DNA of 64,000 nucleotides from Sphaerotilus natans (GTDB taxonomy: Bacteria > Pseudomonadota > Gammaproteobacteria > Burkholderiales > Burkholderiaceae_C). The position numbers were made by a program, and so were the translations under genes. Numbering within the stretch: the first letter of the stretch is position 1; each line of letters starts with the position of its first letter. Positions 7,530 through 17,169 of the stretch are shown in pieces. Under the pieces are notes generated by a model, which saw only the letters and a list, made by a program, of their open reading frames with translations, had not been told where the DNA came from and did not search any database. The DNA is taken from positions 62,001 through 126,000 of the forward strand of contig NZ_FTMZ01000001.1 in NCBI RefSeq assembly GCF_900156335.1, written 5' to 3'.

Positions 7530-9062
7530 ATGATCGCGCTGCGCGGCATCCACAAGCGCTTCGGCAGCGTGCACGCCAACCGCGGCGTCACGCTGGAGGT
7601 GGCGCCTGGCTCGATCCACGCCCTGATCGGCGAGAACGGTGCCGGCAAGTCGACGCTGATGGCCGTTCTCTACGGCCTGCACCCGCCCGACGAGGGCACC
7701 ATCGAGGTGGCCGGGCGCGCCCTGAAACCGGGCAGCGCCCGCGACGCGATCGCCGCCGGCATCGGCATGGTGCATCAGCATTTCATGCTGGTGGAGCGCT
7801 TCACGGTGCTGGAGAACATCGTGCTTGGCGCCGAGCAGGGCTTCGTGCTGGGCCCGAGCCTGGCGGCGGCGCGGCGCGAGGTGCTGCGGCTGGCGGCGGA
7901 GTTCGGCCTCGAGGTCGACCCGGACGCGGTGGCGGCTGAGCTGCCGGTGGGCGTGCTGCAGCGCGTCGAGATCCTGAAGGCGCTGTACCGCGGCGCCAAG
8001 GTGCTGATCCTCGACGAGCCGACCGGCGTGCTCACGCCGCAGGAGGCCGACCAGCTCATGCGCATGCTGCGCCAGCTGAAAAGCCGCGGCACCACGGTGC
8101 TGCTGATCACGCACAAGCTGCGCGAGGTGCTGGCGGTGAGCGACCGGGTCACGGTGATGCGCGCCGGCGAGGTGGTCGCCACCCGCGAGACGGCCGCCAC
8201 CACCGAGGCCGAGCTGGCCGAGCTGATGGTCGGGCGCAAGGTGCGGCTCGGCCGCGAGGGGCCGGCGGCGGTGGCGGGCGCGGCGGTGCTGACGGCGCGC
8301 GGCCTGGGCTGGCGCGACGCGCAGGGCGTGGTGCGGCTGTCGGACATCGACCTGAGCCTGCGCGCGGGCGAGATTGTCGGCGTGGCGGGCGTCTCGGGCA
8401 ACGGCCAGAGCGAGCTGCTGGAGCTGCTGGCCGGGCTGCGGCCGCTGCAGACCGGCGAGATCGCGCTGGCGGCCGATGCGGTGCACCAGCGCGCGGTCTG
8501 GCCGCTCGATCCGCACCGGCTGCGCCAGCTCGGCGTGGCGCATGTGCCGGAGGATCGCCATCGCCTGGGCCTGGTCCTGGCGTTCGAGGCCTGGGAGTCG
8601 GCCGCGCTCGGCTACACCGACGATGCGGCCATCACCCGCGGCCCGGCCGCGCTGGGCCTGCTCGACCACGGCGCGATGCGCGCGCAGTGCGCCGAGATGA
8701 TGGCCGCCTTCGACGTGCGCCCGCCCGATCCGGCCTGGCGCTCGGCGAAGTTCTCCGGCGGCAACCAGCAGAAGCTGGTCATCGCGCGCGAGCTGCGCCG
8801 CGCGCCGCGCCTGCTGCTGATCGGCCAGCCCACGCGCGGCGTCGATATCGGCGCGATCGAGACGATTCACCGCGCGCTGCGCCGGCTGCGCGATGCCGGC
8901 TGCGCGGTGCTGCTGGTGTCGACCGAGCTCGACGAGATCCTGGCGCTGGCCGATCGCATCGTCGTGATGTCGCAGGGCCGCATCACCGGCGAGATGATGC
9001 GCGACGACGCCGACGAGGTGACGATCGGCCGCTGCATGGGCCAGGGAGGGGCCGCGGCATGA
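7530..9062 (+). CDS. ABC transporter ATP-binding protein (tandem nucleotide-binding domains)
   Basis: A 510-residue cytoplasmic ATPase with two ABC domains, as in the nucleoside/simple-sugar importer class (NupA, RbsA-like). The N-terminal half has Walker A GENGAGKST (34-42), Q-loop MVHQHFMLVERFTVLENIVLG, a degenerate signature LPVGVLQRVEI and Walker B VLILDEPTGVL. The C-terminal half has the shortened loop GVSGNGQSELLELL, signature FSGGNQQKLVIARE and QPTRGVDIGAIE. ATG 7530 lies 32 bp after the binding-protein gene. The gene ends ATGA-overlapped with the first permease. Confidence 0.93.
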   Translation: MIALRGIHKRFGSVHANRGVTLEVAPGSIHALIGENGAGKSTLMAVLYGLHPPDEGTIEVAGRALKPGSARDAIAAGIGMVHQHFMLVERFTVLENIVLGAEQGFVLGPSLAAARREVLRLAAEFGLEVDPDAVAAELPVGVLQRVEILKALYRGAKVLILDEPTGVLTPQEADQLMRMLRQLKSRGTTVLLITHKLREVLAVSDRVTVMRAGEVVATRETAATTEAELAELMVGRKVRLGREGPAAVAGAAVLTARGLGWRDAQGVVRLSDIDLSLRAGEIVGVAGVSGNGQSELLELLAGLRPLQTGEIALAADAVHQRAVWPLDPHRLRQLGVAHVPEDRHRLGLVLAFEAWESAALGYTDDAAITRGPAALGLLDHGAMRAQCAEMMAAFDVRPPDPAWRSAKFSGGNQQKLVIARELRRAPRLLLIGQPTRGVDIGAIETIHRALRRLRDAGCAVLLVSTELDEILALADRIVVMSQGRITGEMMRDDADEVTIGRCMGQGGAAA

Positions 9063-10207
9063 GCGCAGCGACCGCAGGACACGGGGCGCCGCTGCCGCGC
9101 TGGATCGACTTCGGCGTGCTGCCGCTGCTCAACGTGCTGATGGCGCTGACGGTGGCGGGCGCGCTGGTGGCGCTGCTCGGCCACAGCCCGGCGCAGGCGA
9201 TGCGGCTGCTGGTCGAGGGCGCCTTCGGCTCCGGGCTGGCCTGGGGCTACACGCTGCACTACACGACCAACTTCATCTTCACGGGCCTGGCGGTGGCGCT
9301 GGCCGCGCACGCCGGCCTGTTCAACATCGGCGCCGAGGGGCAGGCCTCGGTCGGCGGGCTGCTGGCCTGCGTCGTCGCGCTGGCGCTGGACCGCTGGTTG
9401 CCGGGCTGGGCGGTGGTGCTGCTGGCGATGCCGGCAGCGGCGGTGGGCGGCGCGGCCTGGGCGGCGGTGCCGGCCTGGCTGCAGGCGCGCCGCGGCAGCC
9501 ACATCGTCATCACGACGATCATGTTCAATTTCCTGGCCTCGGCGCTGCTGGTCTGGCTGCTGGTCAATGTGCTGGCGGTGCCGGGCAATCCGTCGGTGGA
9601 GAGCCGGGCGCTGGCCGAGGGCGTCGGGCTGCCGACGGCGCAGGCGCTGCTGGCCGCGGTCGGCGTGCAGGCGCCGGCCACGCCGCTGAACGCGGCCCTG
9701 GTGCTGGCGCTGCTGTGCGCGGCCGGGCTGTGGGTCGTGCTGTGGCACACCCGGCTGGGGTTCGCGCTGCGCACGCTCGGCCACGCGCCGGGCGCGGCGC
9801 ACTACGCCGGGCTGTCGTCGGTGCGGCTGACGCTGATCGCGCTGATGAGCTCGGGTGCGCTGGCCGGCGGCGTCGGCATCAACGAGGTGCTGGGCGTGCA
9901 TCACCGGCTGCTGCTGGACTTCGTCGCCGGCGCGGGCTTCACCGGCATCGCGGTGGCGCTGATGGGGCGCAATCACCCGGCTGGCATCGTGCTGGCGGCG
10001 CTGCTGTTCGGCGCGCTGGTGCAGGGTGGCTCCGAGCTGGCCTTCGAGATCCCGACCTTCTCGCGCGACATGGTGACGGCGGTGCAGGGCCTGGTGGTGC
10101 TGTTCTGCGGCGCGCTGGCGCTGATGCTGCGGCCGCTGGTGGCGCGCCTGTGGACCTTGTGGACGCGGCGGGCGCTGCGTGCCGCGCCGGCCGGGGAGGG
10201 CGCATGA
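9059..10207 (+). CDS. ABC transporter permease, BMP/nucleoside type (first)
   Basis: A 382-residue inner-membrane permease of the BPD_transp_2 family, with eight or more hydrophobic segments. Family marks are the GLFNIGAEGQASVGGLLACV loop, the ARRGSHIVITTIMFNF segment, and GINEVLGVHHRLLLDFVAGA with GFTGIAVALMGRNHPAGIVL, the region that contacts the ATPase. It starts by ATGA overlap with the ATPase gene and ends with an ATGA overlap into the second permease, so stoichiometric translation of both permeases is likely. Confidence 0.92.
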   Translation: MSAATAGHGAPLPRWIDFGVLPLLNVLMALTVAGALVALLGHSPAQAMRLLVEGAFGSGLAWGYTLHYTTNFIFTGLAVALAAHAGLFNIGAEGQASVGGLLACVVALALDRWLPGWAVVLLAMPAAAVGGAAWAAVPAWLQARRGSHIVITTIMFNFLASALLVWLLVNVLAVPGNPSVESRALAEGVGLPTAQALLAAVGVQAPATPLNAALVLALLCAAGLWVVLWHTRLGFALRTLGHAPGAAHYAGLSSVRLTLIALMSSGALAGGVGINEVLGVHHRLLLDFVAGAGFTGIAVALMGRNHPAGIVLAALLFGALVQGGSELAFEIPTFSRDMVTAVQGLVVLFCGALALMLRPLVARLWTLWTRRALRAAPAGEGA

Positions 10208-11187
10208 GCGAGCTGCAGGAGCTGGCGACCGTCGTCGCCTCGGTGCTGGGCGCGACGCTGCGCATCAGCGTGCCGCTGGTGCTGTGCGCGCTGGCCGGGG
10301 TGCTGAGCGAGCGCGCCGGCGTCATCGACATCGGCCTGGAGGGCAAGCTGCTGGCGGCGGCCTTCGCCGCGGCGGTGGCGGGTGCCTTCGGCTGGCCGGC
10401 CGGGGCGGCGCTGCTGGCGGCGGTCGCGACCGGCATGGCGCTGTCGGCGGTGCACGGGCTGGCCTGCATCCGCTTTCGCGGCGACCAGATCGTCTCCGGC
10501 GTGGCGATCAACATCCTGGCGCTCGGGCTGACCGCGGTCATCGGCCTGCACCTGTTCCAGCGCGGCGGACGCACGCCCGACGTGCCGCCTGAAGGTCGCT
10601 TCGGCGTGCTGTTCGACGCGGCGGCGCGTGCGGTGCAGGACTGGCCGCTGCTCGGACCGCTGCTGGCCGAGGCGCTGCTGCGCCACACGCTGCTGACCTG
10701 GCTGGCCTTCGCGCTGGTGCCGGCGGTGTGGTGGCTGCTCTACCGCACCCGCTTCGGGCTGCGGCTGCGCGCGGTCGGCGAGAACCCGGCGATGGTGGAT
10801 GCCGCCGGCATCTCGGTGGCCGGGCTGCGCTGGCGCGCGGTGCTGCTGGCCGGCGTGCTGTGCGGCATCGCCGGGGCCTTCCTGACGCTGGCGCAGAACG
10901 CCAGCTTCACGCCGGGCATGAGCGCCGGCCGCGGCTTCATGGCGCTGGCGGCGATGGTCTTCGGCCACTGGCATCCGGTGCGTGCGCTGTGGGCCTGTCT
11001 GCTGTTCGGCCTGCTCGACGCGGTGGCGATCCGACTGCAGGGCACGGTGCTGCCGGGCCTGGGCGCGGTGCCGGTCGAGCTGATTCAGGCGCTGCCCTAT
11101 CTGTTCACCGTGGTGCTGCTGGCGGGCTTCTTCGGCCGCGCGCAGGCGCCGGCAGCGCTTGGGCAGTCGTTCACGAAGGAGCGCTGA
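10204..11187 (+). CDS. ABC transporter permease, BMP/nucleoside type (second)
   Basis: A 327-residue permease that would form the heterodimeric channel with the preceding one. It has the paired family motif GVIDIGLEGKLLAAAFAAAV, then FRGDQIVSGVAINILALG, FGLRLRAVGENPAMVDAAGI and the coupling region FTPGMSAGRGFMALAAMVFG-HWHP. About eight transmembrane helices are evident. It is the last gene of the importer operon; a hairpin overlaps its stop codon. Confidence 0.92.
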   Translation: MSELQELATVVASVLGATLRISVPLVLCALAGVLSERAGVIDIGLEGKLLAAAFAAAVAGAFGWPAGAALLAAVATGMALSAVHGLACIRFRGDQIVSGVAINILALGLTAVIGLHLFQRGGRTPDVPPEGRFGVLFDAAARAVQDWPLLGPLLAEALLRHTLLTWLAFALVPAVWWLLYRTRFGLRLRAVGENPAMVDAAGISVAGLRWRAVLLAGVLCGIAGAFLTLAQNASFTPGMSAGRGFMALAAMVFGHWHPVRALWACLLFGLLDAVAIRLQGTVLPGLGAVPVELIQALPYLFTVVLLAGFFGRAQAPAALGQSFTKER

Positions 11188-11214
11188 GAGGCGCGCTGAA
11201 CGGCGGGCCTCTCA
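11185..11214 (+). terminator. Hairpin at end of the BMP importer operon
   Basis: Perfect inverted repeat TGAGAGGC (11185-11192) with GCCTCTCA (11207-11214), loop 14 nt, overlapping the stop codon of the last permease. No T-run follows, so it may be a weak or Rho-assisted terminator or an mRNA-stability hairpin. Confidence 0.4.
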
Positions 11215-11318
11215 CGAATCGTCACCGTTGCGGTTCCGGGTCTTGCCTACCATGCGCAGCCGTCGGCCGGGATGACAATCCGACCTGAAATGCAAAATCA
11301 TTTTTCTGGAGTCCATCG

Positions 11319-11861
11319 ATGCCCGACAAGCTGCGCCTGATCGCGACGACCGCGGCCCTGCTGGTGTCCGGCTGGATCGGCCATGGCATCGGTTCCTCCG
11401 ACGGACAAGCGGCCGAGCACCGCGCCGCCCGGCTTGAGACGCAGATGCGCGACAGCGAGGCGCGGCACCGCCAGGCGCAGATCGCGCTGGCCGAGGAGCT
11501 GCGCTCGCGCGAAGCCGCCTTCGAGGTGCGCCTGCGCGAGCTGCAGACCTCCTTCGACGAGCAGAAGGTCGAGATGATCGAGGCGCTCGACGACAGCCAG
11601 ACCCAGCTGGCCGATCTGGCCCAGCGTCGCCGTGACACCGATGCCGAGCTGCTGCGGGTGCGCAAGGCGCTGGCGGCGGCCGGCGGCGGCAGTCCCGGCC
11701 GCCTGCGCGACGAGCTGCGCGAGCGCGAGCTGCAGCTGGTGCTGCTGCAGGGCCAGCTGCGCCAGAACGCGGCCGGCATGAGCTGCCTGTCGGCGCCGGT
11801 GCCGCCGGAGGCGCTGCGCACGCTCAACCGCGTGGCCGGCAACGGCGCCCGGGGGCGCTGA
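11319..11861 (+). CDS. Rz-like inner-membrane spanin subunit (i-spanin) candidate
   Basis: A 180-residue type II membrane protein: one N-terminal hydrophobic segment (about residues 6-25), then a long charged alpha-helix with coiled-coil character (about 33-115 and 128-150), then a short tail with Cys156 in MSCLSAPVPPEALRTLN. The C-terminal Cys followed by a Pro-Val-Pro and Leu-Asn pattern resembles phage Rz proteins, which pair with an Rz1 lipoprotein to fuse inner and outer membranes during lysis. ATG 11319 has CTGGAG upstream. The next gene, one base away, is a small Cys/Pro-rich lipoprotein as expected for Rz1. No holin, endolysin or other phage gene is adjacent. Family call is by pattern only. 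Confidence 0.55.
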   Translation: MPDKLRLIATTAALLVSGWIGHGIGSSDGQAAEHRAARLETQMRDSEARHRQAQIALAEELRSREAAFEVRLRELQTSFDEQKVEMIEALDDSQTQLADLAQRRRDTDAELLRVRKALAAAGGGSPGRLRDELRERELQLVLLQGQLRQNAAGMSCLSAPVPPEALRTLNRVAGNGARGR

Positions 11862-11862
11862 C

Positions 11863-12159
11863 ATGAGGGCCGCCCTGTCGCCGCTCCTGCTGTCGACCGC
11901 CCTGGTGCTGGGCGGCTGTGCCTCGCCTCCGCCGGTGCCGCCCGCGCCGGTCGCACTGAAGTGCGTGCTGCCGGCCGGTGTCGACAGCGCCTGCCCGACG
12001 CCGCAGCCGCTCAAGGCCGGCCTGACCTACCGCGAGCTGCTCGAGGTGCATCTGGCCGATCGCCAGCAGCTGCAGCGCTGCGCGGCACAGCACGAGGAGC
12101 TGCGCCGTGTCGTCGCGGCCTGCAGCGCTCGCATCGACGCACTGTCGCGCCCGCGCTGA
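11863..12159 (+). CDS. Rz1-like outer-membrane lipoprotein (o-spanin) candidate
   Basis: A 98-residue predicted lipoprotein with lipobox LVLGGC (lipidated Cys19), a Pro-rich stretch SPPPVPPAPVALKC right after it, and further Cys at 34, 44, 73 and 87. The C-terminal half has TYRELLEVHLADRQQLQRC, which resembles the tail of Rz1-like LysC proteins of betaproteobacterial phages. It starts one base after the i-spanin candidate, so the two are co-translated. Alternative: a host envelope lipoprotein with an inner-membrane coiled-coil partner unrelated to lysis. Confidence 0.55.
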   Translation: MRAALSPLLLSTALVLGGCASPPPVPPAPVALKCVLPAGVDSACPTPQPLKAGLTYRELLEVHLADRQQLQRCAAQHEELRRVVAACSARIDALSRPR

Positions 12160-12205
12160 GCGCCGCGCCGGGGGGCAGGGTTCCTGTTGTGGGACAATCC
12201 CGCCC

Positions 12206-12522
12206 GTGGAGTCAGCCAGACCGCCGCTGGTGCAAGGATCGAAAGGTCGCACTGGAGGAAGGTCCGGACTGCACAGGGCAGCGCAGGAGGTAATACCTCT
12301 CCACCGCGAGGTGAGGATCAGAGCAACAGAGACGAGCCGGTTCGGTCCGGGTGAAACGGGCAATCTCTGCGCGCAGCAACACCAAATAGGCCAGCTATGA
12401 CGTGGCCCGCTGAGCTGGCGGGTAGGTGGCATCGAGCCGTTCCGGCGACGGGCGGCCCAGAGGAATGGCGGTCACGGCGGGGCAACCCGCCGCACAGAAT
12501 CCGGCCTATCGGCTGACTCCAC
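12206..12522 (+). ncRNA. rnpB: RNase P RNA component (class A)
   Basis: About 317 nt bearing the conserved bacterial RNase P elements in order: the P1 strands GTGGAGTCAGCC (12206) and GGCTGACTCCAC (12511-12522), perfectly complementary; GAGGAAGGTCCGGACT (CR-I); a GGTAATACC stem; CAGAG-AACAGAGAC; GGTGAAACGGGCAATCTC; AGAGGAATGGCGGTCACG; and CACAGAATCCGGCCTAT (CR-V) near the 3' end. It is the ribozyme that removes tRNA 5' leaders. A GACAAT at 12193-12198 could be its -10. CTTTT follows P1 and could assist termination. Ends are set by P1 and may differ by a few bases. Confidence 0.96.
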
Positions 12523-12561
12523 ACTTTTCAGCCACTGCGCGTGCGCTCCCACGCCTTGCCG

Positions 12562-13473
12562 ATGTCCGCACGCTCCCATCTCGATCTTGCCGCCGTCCTG
12601 AGCCTGCTGCTGTGCTGCATGCTGTGGGGCCTCAACCAGGTCTCGGTCAAGCTGGCGCTGCCGGAGGTGCCGGCGCTGGTGCAGGTCTCGATCCGCAGCA
12701 TCGTCGCCTTCGTGCTGCTGCTGGGCTGGATGCGCTGGCGCGGCCTGCGCTGGGACTGGCGAGGCCCGAGCCTGCTGCCGGGGCTGCTGGCCGGTTTCCT
12801 GTTCGCCACCGAGTTCGCGCTGGCCTTTGTCGGCCTGCAGCACACCACCGCCGCGCGCGGCGTGGTCTTCATCAACACCTCGCCCTTTGTCGTCGCGCTG
12901 GTGCTGGCGGCGCTGCATCGGGGCGAGCGGCTGATGCCGCTGCAGTCCGTCGGGCTGCTGATCGCCTTTGCCGCGCTGGCGGCGGCGTTTGGCGAGGGTT
13001 TTTCGCTCACCGCAGCCGGCACCACCTGGCGTGGCGACCTGATGATCCTGGTGGCCGCGGTGCTGTGGGGGCTGACCACGGTGACGATCCGGCTGTCGGT
13101 GCTGCGCAGCGCGCCTTCCGAGGTCACGCTGGCCTGGCAGCTCGGCGTGGCAGCGCTGCTGTCGCCGCTGGCGGCCTGGGTCCATGGCGACGCCTGGCCG
13201 CAGGCCTGGAGCCCGCTGGCGATCGGCTCGATGGTCTATCAGGGCGTGATCGTGACCTTCGCCAGCTATCTGCTGTGGTTCTGGCTGCTGACCCGCTATC
13301 CCGCGACCCAGGTCCAGGCCTTCGTGCTGCTCACGCCGGTATTCGGCACGCTCAGTGCCGGGCTGCTGCTGCACGAGCCGGTCACGCCCGCCTTGCTGCT
13401 GGCGCTGGCGGGCATCTGCCTGGGGCTGGTGCTGCTGAACCGGCGCCCGCCGGTCAGGACGTCCCCAGCTTGA
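12562..13473 (+). CDS. EamA/DMT-superfamily transporter
   Basis: A 303-residue inner-membrane protein with ten hydrophobic segments in two EamA repeats (about residues 8-135 and 150-297), each starting with the family pattern [14 protein letters not shown] or [17 protein letters not shown]. Members export metabolites or amino acids; no substrate can be assigned. ATG 12562 is chosen; an in-frame GTG at 12541 would add seven residues, and neither has a convincing ribosome-binding site. The 3' end overlaps the convergent rppH by 20 bp. Confidence 0.85.
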   Translation: MSARSHLDLAAVLSLLLCCMLWGLNQVSVKLALPEVPALVQVSIRSIVAFVLLLGWMRWRGLRWDWRGPSLLPGLLAGFLFATEFALAFVGLQHTTAARGVVFINTSPFVVALVLAALHRGERLMPLQSVGLLIAFAALAAAFGEGFSLTAAGTTWRGDLMILVAAVLWGLTTVTIRLSVLRSAPSEVTLAWQLGVAALLSPLAAWVHGDAWPQAWSPLAIGSMVYQGVIVTFASYLLWFWLLTRYPATQVQAFVLLTPVFGTLSAGLLLHEPVTPALLLALAGICLGLVLLNRRPPVRTSPA

Positions 13474-14077
13474 ACTCGAGCGGCGGCAGATCGCTCATCG
13501 CGGCGTCGCCTTGCAGCGGGGCCGCGCTGGCGCGGGGCTCTGCGCCGTCCTCGCGGCGCAGCGAGCGCATGCCGTGGCGCAGATAGCGGTTGTGATGGTT
13601 CGGGCGCGCCGGAATGAAGCGCGCCAGCTCGGTCAGCGCCATCTGGTAGACATTGCGCTTGAACTCGATCACCACATCCAGCGGCACCCAGTAGTCGTGC
13701 CAGCGCCAGGCATCGAACTCGGGGTGCGTGGAGGCGCGCAGGTTCATGTCGGTGTCCCGGCCCATGAGCTGCAGCAGGAACCAGATCTGCTTCTGCCCCT
13801 TGTAGTGACCGCGTGCGTCGCGGCGGATGTAGTGCTCGGGCACCTCGTAGCGCAGCCAGTCTCGTGTGCGCGCGATGATGCGCACATGTTCAGGATGCAG
13901 CCCCACTTCTTCGTGGAGCTCTCGGAACATCGCCTGCTCCGGCGTCTCGCCATGCTTGATGCCGCCCTGCGGGAATTGCCAGGAGTGGGTGCGAATGCGC
14001 TTGCCCCAGAACACCTGGTTCCGCTGGTTGAGCAGGATGATGCCGACGTTGGGCCGGAAGCCTTCTCGGTCGAGCAT
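13454..14077 (-). CDS. rppH: RNA pyrophosphohydrolase
   Basis: A 207-residue Nudix hydrolase that removes pyrophosphate from 5'-triphosphorylated mRNA and so starts 5'-end-dependent decay. The Nudix box lies at residues 38-60: [20 protein letters not shown] followed by VGL. The flanking RppH features [25 protein letters not shown] and [14 protein letters not shown] are clear. Residues after about 165 form a low-complexity tail beyond the core. It is divergent from proS, as in many beta-proteobacteria. Confidence 0.94.
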   Translation of the reverse strand: MLDREGFRPNVGIILLNQRNQVFWGKRIRTHSWQFPQGGIKHGETPEQAMFRELHEEVGLHPEHVRIIARTRDWLRYEVPEHYIRRDARGHYKGQKQIWFLLQLMGRDTDMNLRASTHPEFDAWRWHDYWVPLDVVIEFKRNVYQMALTELARFIPARPNHHNRYLRHGMRSLRREDGAEPRASAAPLQGDAAMSDLPPLEFKLGTS

Positions 14078-14220
14078 AATCAGACCCCAATTTTCACGTT
14101 GAACCCATTATTGCACCGGGTCCGATTGGCGCAAGCCCGCGGATCACCCGAGCAGGGACAAGGGCTCCTGTCGCCCGTCCAGAGGTTCCACTCAGTACCC
14201 GTCCGCGTACCGACCACCCC

Positions 14221-15966
14221 ATGAAAGCCTCCCAGTTCTTCATCGCCACCCTGAAGGAAGCGCCCGCCGATGCCGAGGTGATCAGCCACAAGCTGATGAT
14301 GCGAGCCGGCATGATCAAGCGCCTGGGCGCGGGCATCTACAACTACATGCCGATGGGGCTGCGGGTGATCCGCAAGGTCGAGGGCATCATCCGCGAGGAG
14401 ATGAACCGCGCCGGCGCCGTCGAGCTCTTGATGCCGGTGGTGCAGCCGGCCGAGCTGTGGCAGGAGACCGGCCGCTTCGACAAGATGGGCCCGGAGATGA
14501 TGCGGGTGAAGGATCGGCATGACCGCGACTTCATCATCCAGCCGACCAGCGAAGAGGTGGTGACCGACATCGCGCGCCAAGAGCTGCGCAGCTACAAGCA
14601 GCTGCCGAAGAATTTCTATCACATCCAGACGAAGTTCCGCGACGAGCGCCGGCCGCGCTTCGGCATCATGCGCGGGCGCGAGTTCACGATGAAGGACGCG
14701 TACTCCTTCGACCGCAGCCCCGAGGCCGCGGCCAAGAGCTACGAGACGATGTTCGCCGCCTACAAGCGCATCTTCGATCGCTTCGGCCTGACCTACCGCG
14801 CGGTGGCGGCCGACACCGGCGCCATCGGCGGCGACCTCAGCCACGAGTTCCAGGTCATCGCCCAGACCGGCGAGGACGCGATCATCTACTGCCCGACCAG
14901 CGACTACGCCGCCAACATCGAGCTGGCCGAGGCCGTGGCACCGGCCGCGCCGCGCGCCGAGCCGTCCGCCGCGATGGTCAAGACGCTGACGCCGGGCAAG
15001 AGCACCTGCGCGGATGTCGCCGCCTTCCTGGGCCTGCCGCTGACGAAGTCGCTCAAGAGCCTGGTGCTGGCCACCGACACGCGCAACGAGCAGGGCGACA
15101 TCGTCGGCTCGACCGTCTGGCTGCTGCTGCTGCGCGGCGACCACGAGATGAACGAGGTCAAGGTCGGCAAGATCGAGGGCCTGAAGAACGGCTTCCGCTT
15201 CGCCACGTTGGCCGAGATCGACGAGCACTTCGGCTGCAAGCCGGGCTACCTGGGCCCGGTCGGTCTGAAAAAGCCGGTGAAGATCATCGCCGACCGCTCG
15301 GTGGCCGCGATGAGCGACTTCTGCTGCGGCGCCAACGAGGAGGACTACCACCTGACCGGCGTGAACTGGGGCCGCGACCTGCCCGAGCCCGATCTGGTGG
15401 CCGACCTGCGCAACGTCGTCGAGGGCGATCCGTCGCCGGACGGCCGGGGCGTGCTGGCGATCGAGCGCGGCATCGAGGTCGGCCATGTCTTCTACCTCGG
15501 CACCAAGTACTCGAAGGCGATGAACGCGACCTTCCTGGACGAGACCGGCAAGCCGGCGCTGATGGAGATGGGCTGCTACGGCATCGGCGTGACCCGCATC
15601 CTGGGTGCGGCGATCGAGCAGGGCCATGACGCGCGCGGCATCATCTGGCCGGACGCGATCGCGCCGTTCACCGTGGCGATCTGCCCGATCGGCTACGACC
15701 GCTCGGCCGACGTCAAGGCCGCCGCCGACGCGCTGCACGACGAACTGCTGGCCGCCGGCATCGACGCGATCCTCGACGACCGCGGCGAGCGCCCGGGCGC
15801 GATGTTCGCCGACTGGGAGCTGATCGGCGTGCCGCACCGCGTGGTGCTGTCCGACCGGGGCCTGAAGGAAGGCCAGGTCGAGTACCAGGGCCGGCGCGAC
15901 GAGGCCGCGACCAAGGTGGCGGCCGCCGAGGTCGTCGCCTTCGTGAAGGGTCGCCTGAAGGCATGA
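14221..15966 (+). CDS. proS: Prolyl-tRNA synthetase (bacterial type with editing domain)
   Basis: A 581-residue class II aminoacyl-tRNA synthetase. Motif 1 lies in the [20 protein letters not shown] region, motif 2 is [20 protein letters not shown], and motif 3 is the [14 protein letters not shown] region. The insertion between motifs 2 and 3 (about residues 235-400) is the INS editing domain that removes alanine. The C-terminal anticodon-binding domain starts near [12 protein letters not shown]. Length agrees with bacterial ProS. ATG 14221; the stop overlaps the next gene as ATGA. Confidence 0.97.
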   Translation: MKASQFFIATLKEAPADAEVISHKLMMRAGMIKRLGAGIYNYMPMGLRVIRKVEGIIREEMNRAGAVELLMPVVQPAELWQETGRFDKMGPEMMRVKDRHDRDFIIQPTSEEVVTDIARQELRSYKQLPKNFYHIQTKFRDERRPRFGIMRGREFTMKDAYSFDRSPEAAAKSYETMFAAYKRIFDRFGLTYRAVAADTGAIGGDLSHEFQVIAQTGEDAIIYCPTSDYAANIELAEAVAPAAPRAEPSAAMVKTLTPGKSTCADVAAFLGLPLTKSLKSLVLATDTRNEQGDIVGSTVWLLLLRGDHEMNEVKVGKIEGLKNGFRFATLAEIDEHFGCKPGYLGPVGLKKPVKIIADRSVAAMSDFCCGANEEDYHLTGVNWGRDLPEPDLVADLRNVVEGDPSPDGRGVLAIERGIEVGHVFYLGTKYSKAMNATFLDETGKPALMEMGCYGIGVTRILGAAIEQGHDARGIIWPDAIAPFTVAICPIGYDRSADVKAAADALHDELLAAGIDAILDDRGERPGAMFADWELIGVPHRVVLSDRGLKEGQVEYQGRRDEAATKVAAAEVVAFVKGRLKA

Positions 15967-16634
15967 GCTGTCGCCGCCGCGCCTGGCTGATCGGTGCCGG
16001 ACCGGCGCTGGCCGGGCTGGGCATCAGCCCGGCCGCGCAGGCTGGCGGCCAGCTCGAGGAGCCGCTGGCCGATTCGGTGCGCACCGCGCTGGCGGCGGCG
16101 GTGGCCGGCAACGGCGCACCGCCCCGGCTCGAGTTCGTCTCGACCGAGGCACGGCTGGCGCATCTGCGCTGGCTGGGCGCCATGAGCGAGCGGCTGGCGC
16201 GGCGCAAGCCCGACTTCAACGTCCGCCGCGAATTCCTCGAGACGGTCTGGTACGAGAGCCGGCGCGCCGGCCTCGATACCGCGCTGGTGCTCGGGCTGAT
16301 CGAGGTGGAGAGCGGATTCCGCAAGTACGCGATCTCGGTGGTTGGCGCGCGCAGCTACATGCAGGTCATGCCCTTCTGGGCGCGCACGATCGGCGACGGC
16401 GACGCCTCGCGGCTGTTCCACATGCAGACCAATCTGCGCTTCGGCTGCGTGATCCTGCGCCACTACCTCGATCGCGAGCGGGGCGATCTCTTCATGGCGC
16501 TGGGGCGCTACAACGGCAGCCGGGGCAAGGCGCCTTATCCGAACATGGTGATGGCCGCGCGCCGTCGCTGGGAACACCCGGACGCGGCGACCGCTTCTCC
16601 GGTGCTGGCTGCAGCCCCGGCGCCGACACGGTGA
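15963..16634 (+). CDS. Lytic transglycosylase, SLT domain
   Basis: A 223-residue exported protein: Arg-rich N-terminus [20 protein letters not shown] with cleavage near AQA, then a transglycosylase SLT domain (about residues 90-205). Catalytic Glu116 sits in [26 protein letters not shown] and RYNGSRG complete the lysozyme-like cleft. It would cleave peptidoglycan to 1,6-anhydro-muropeptides in the periplasm. Most relatives read GARGLMQVMP, so the Ser-Tyr at that point is a variant. Translation is coupled to proS by ATGA overlap, a conserved betaproteobacterial arrangement. Confidence 0.9.
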   Translation: MSCRRRAWLIGAGPALAGLGISPAAQAGGQLEEPLADSVRTALAAAVAGNGAPPRLEFVSTEARLAHLRWLGAMSERLARRKPDFNVRREFLETVWYESRRAGLDTALVLGLIEVESGFRKYAISVVGARSYMQVMPFWARTIGDGDASRLFHMQTNLRFGCVILRHYLDRERGDLFMALGRYNGSRGKAPYPNMVMAARRRWEHPDAATASPVLAAAPAPTR

Positions 16635-16659
16635 GCGCGGCTCCGCTACACTTGATCCC

Positions 16660-17025
16660 ATGTTCCGTCGACTGATGTCCCTGTTCGCTGTGCTGATGCT
16701 GCTGTGCGCCGGCCTGCTTGGCGGGGCACAGGCTGCAGTCGCGACCGTCACGCTGGTCGCCCAGGCCGATGCCGACTGCCGTGCCGAAGCCGACCGCCCT
16801 CTGCGGGCCGACGAGGGCACGCCGCCGGCCGCGCTGCCGGATCGCACCGATCCGGCCCAGGAGTCCGACCCGGTGGCCGAACTGGCCGATGTCCCGCCGC
16901 TGCCGGGGCTGCTGCCGCAGCCGCATTGCCGCGGACTGCAGCGGGCGCTGCACCCGGCCGAGGGAAGGCCCCAGGCTTCGCCCTATCTCGACGGACCCTT
17001 GCGTCCGCCACGCCAGCTCGCCTGA
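16660..17025 (+). CDS. Hypothetical exported protein
   Basis: A 121-residue reading frame with a convincing signal peptide (FRRLMSLFAVLMLLCAGLLG, cleavage near AQA at residue 25), followed by a Pro/Ala/Asp-rich mature part with two Cys and no recognised fold. ATG 16660 begins 25 bp after the transglycosylase gene, and codon use has the G/C-rich third positions of its neighbours. Family unknown; the low-complexity mature region leaves some doubt that it is a functional gene. Confidence 0.55.
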   Translation: MFRRLMSLFAVLMLLCAGLLGGAQAAVATVTLVAQADADCRAEADRPLRADEGTPPAALPDRTDPAQESDPVAELADVPPLPGLLPQPHCRGLQRALHPAEGRPQASPYLDGPLRPPRQLA

Positions 17026-17169
17026 GCCGCGATCCACCGGTGCGCTGCGCGCCCGGCCGCCGATCGCCGTGACCGCCCGGGGTCCGTCATCCCTCCGGGG
17101 CGTCTCTGCATCCACTGATCCGTCGTGATCCGTTCCCGTCTTTCCGCTGTCTCCGAAGGAGCTCCTGTC

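Noticed and set aside
12541-12561. GTG 12541 as the start of the DMT transporter
   Set aside because: It is possible but only 19 bp after RNase P RNA and without a ribosome-binding site; ATG 12562 already gives the complete first helix.
15963-16634. Lytic transglycosylase as the endolysin partner of the spanin-like pair
   Set aside because: It is 4 kb away, in a conserved coupling with proS, and has a host-type SLT domain and signal peptide; there is no sign of a shared operon.
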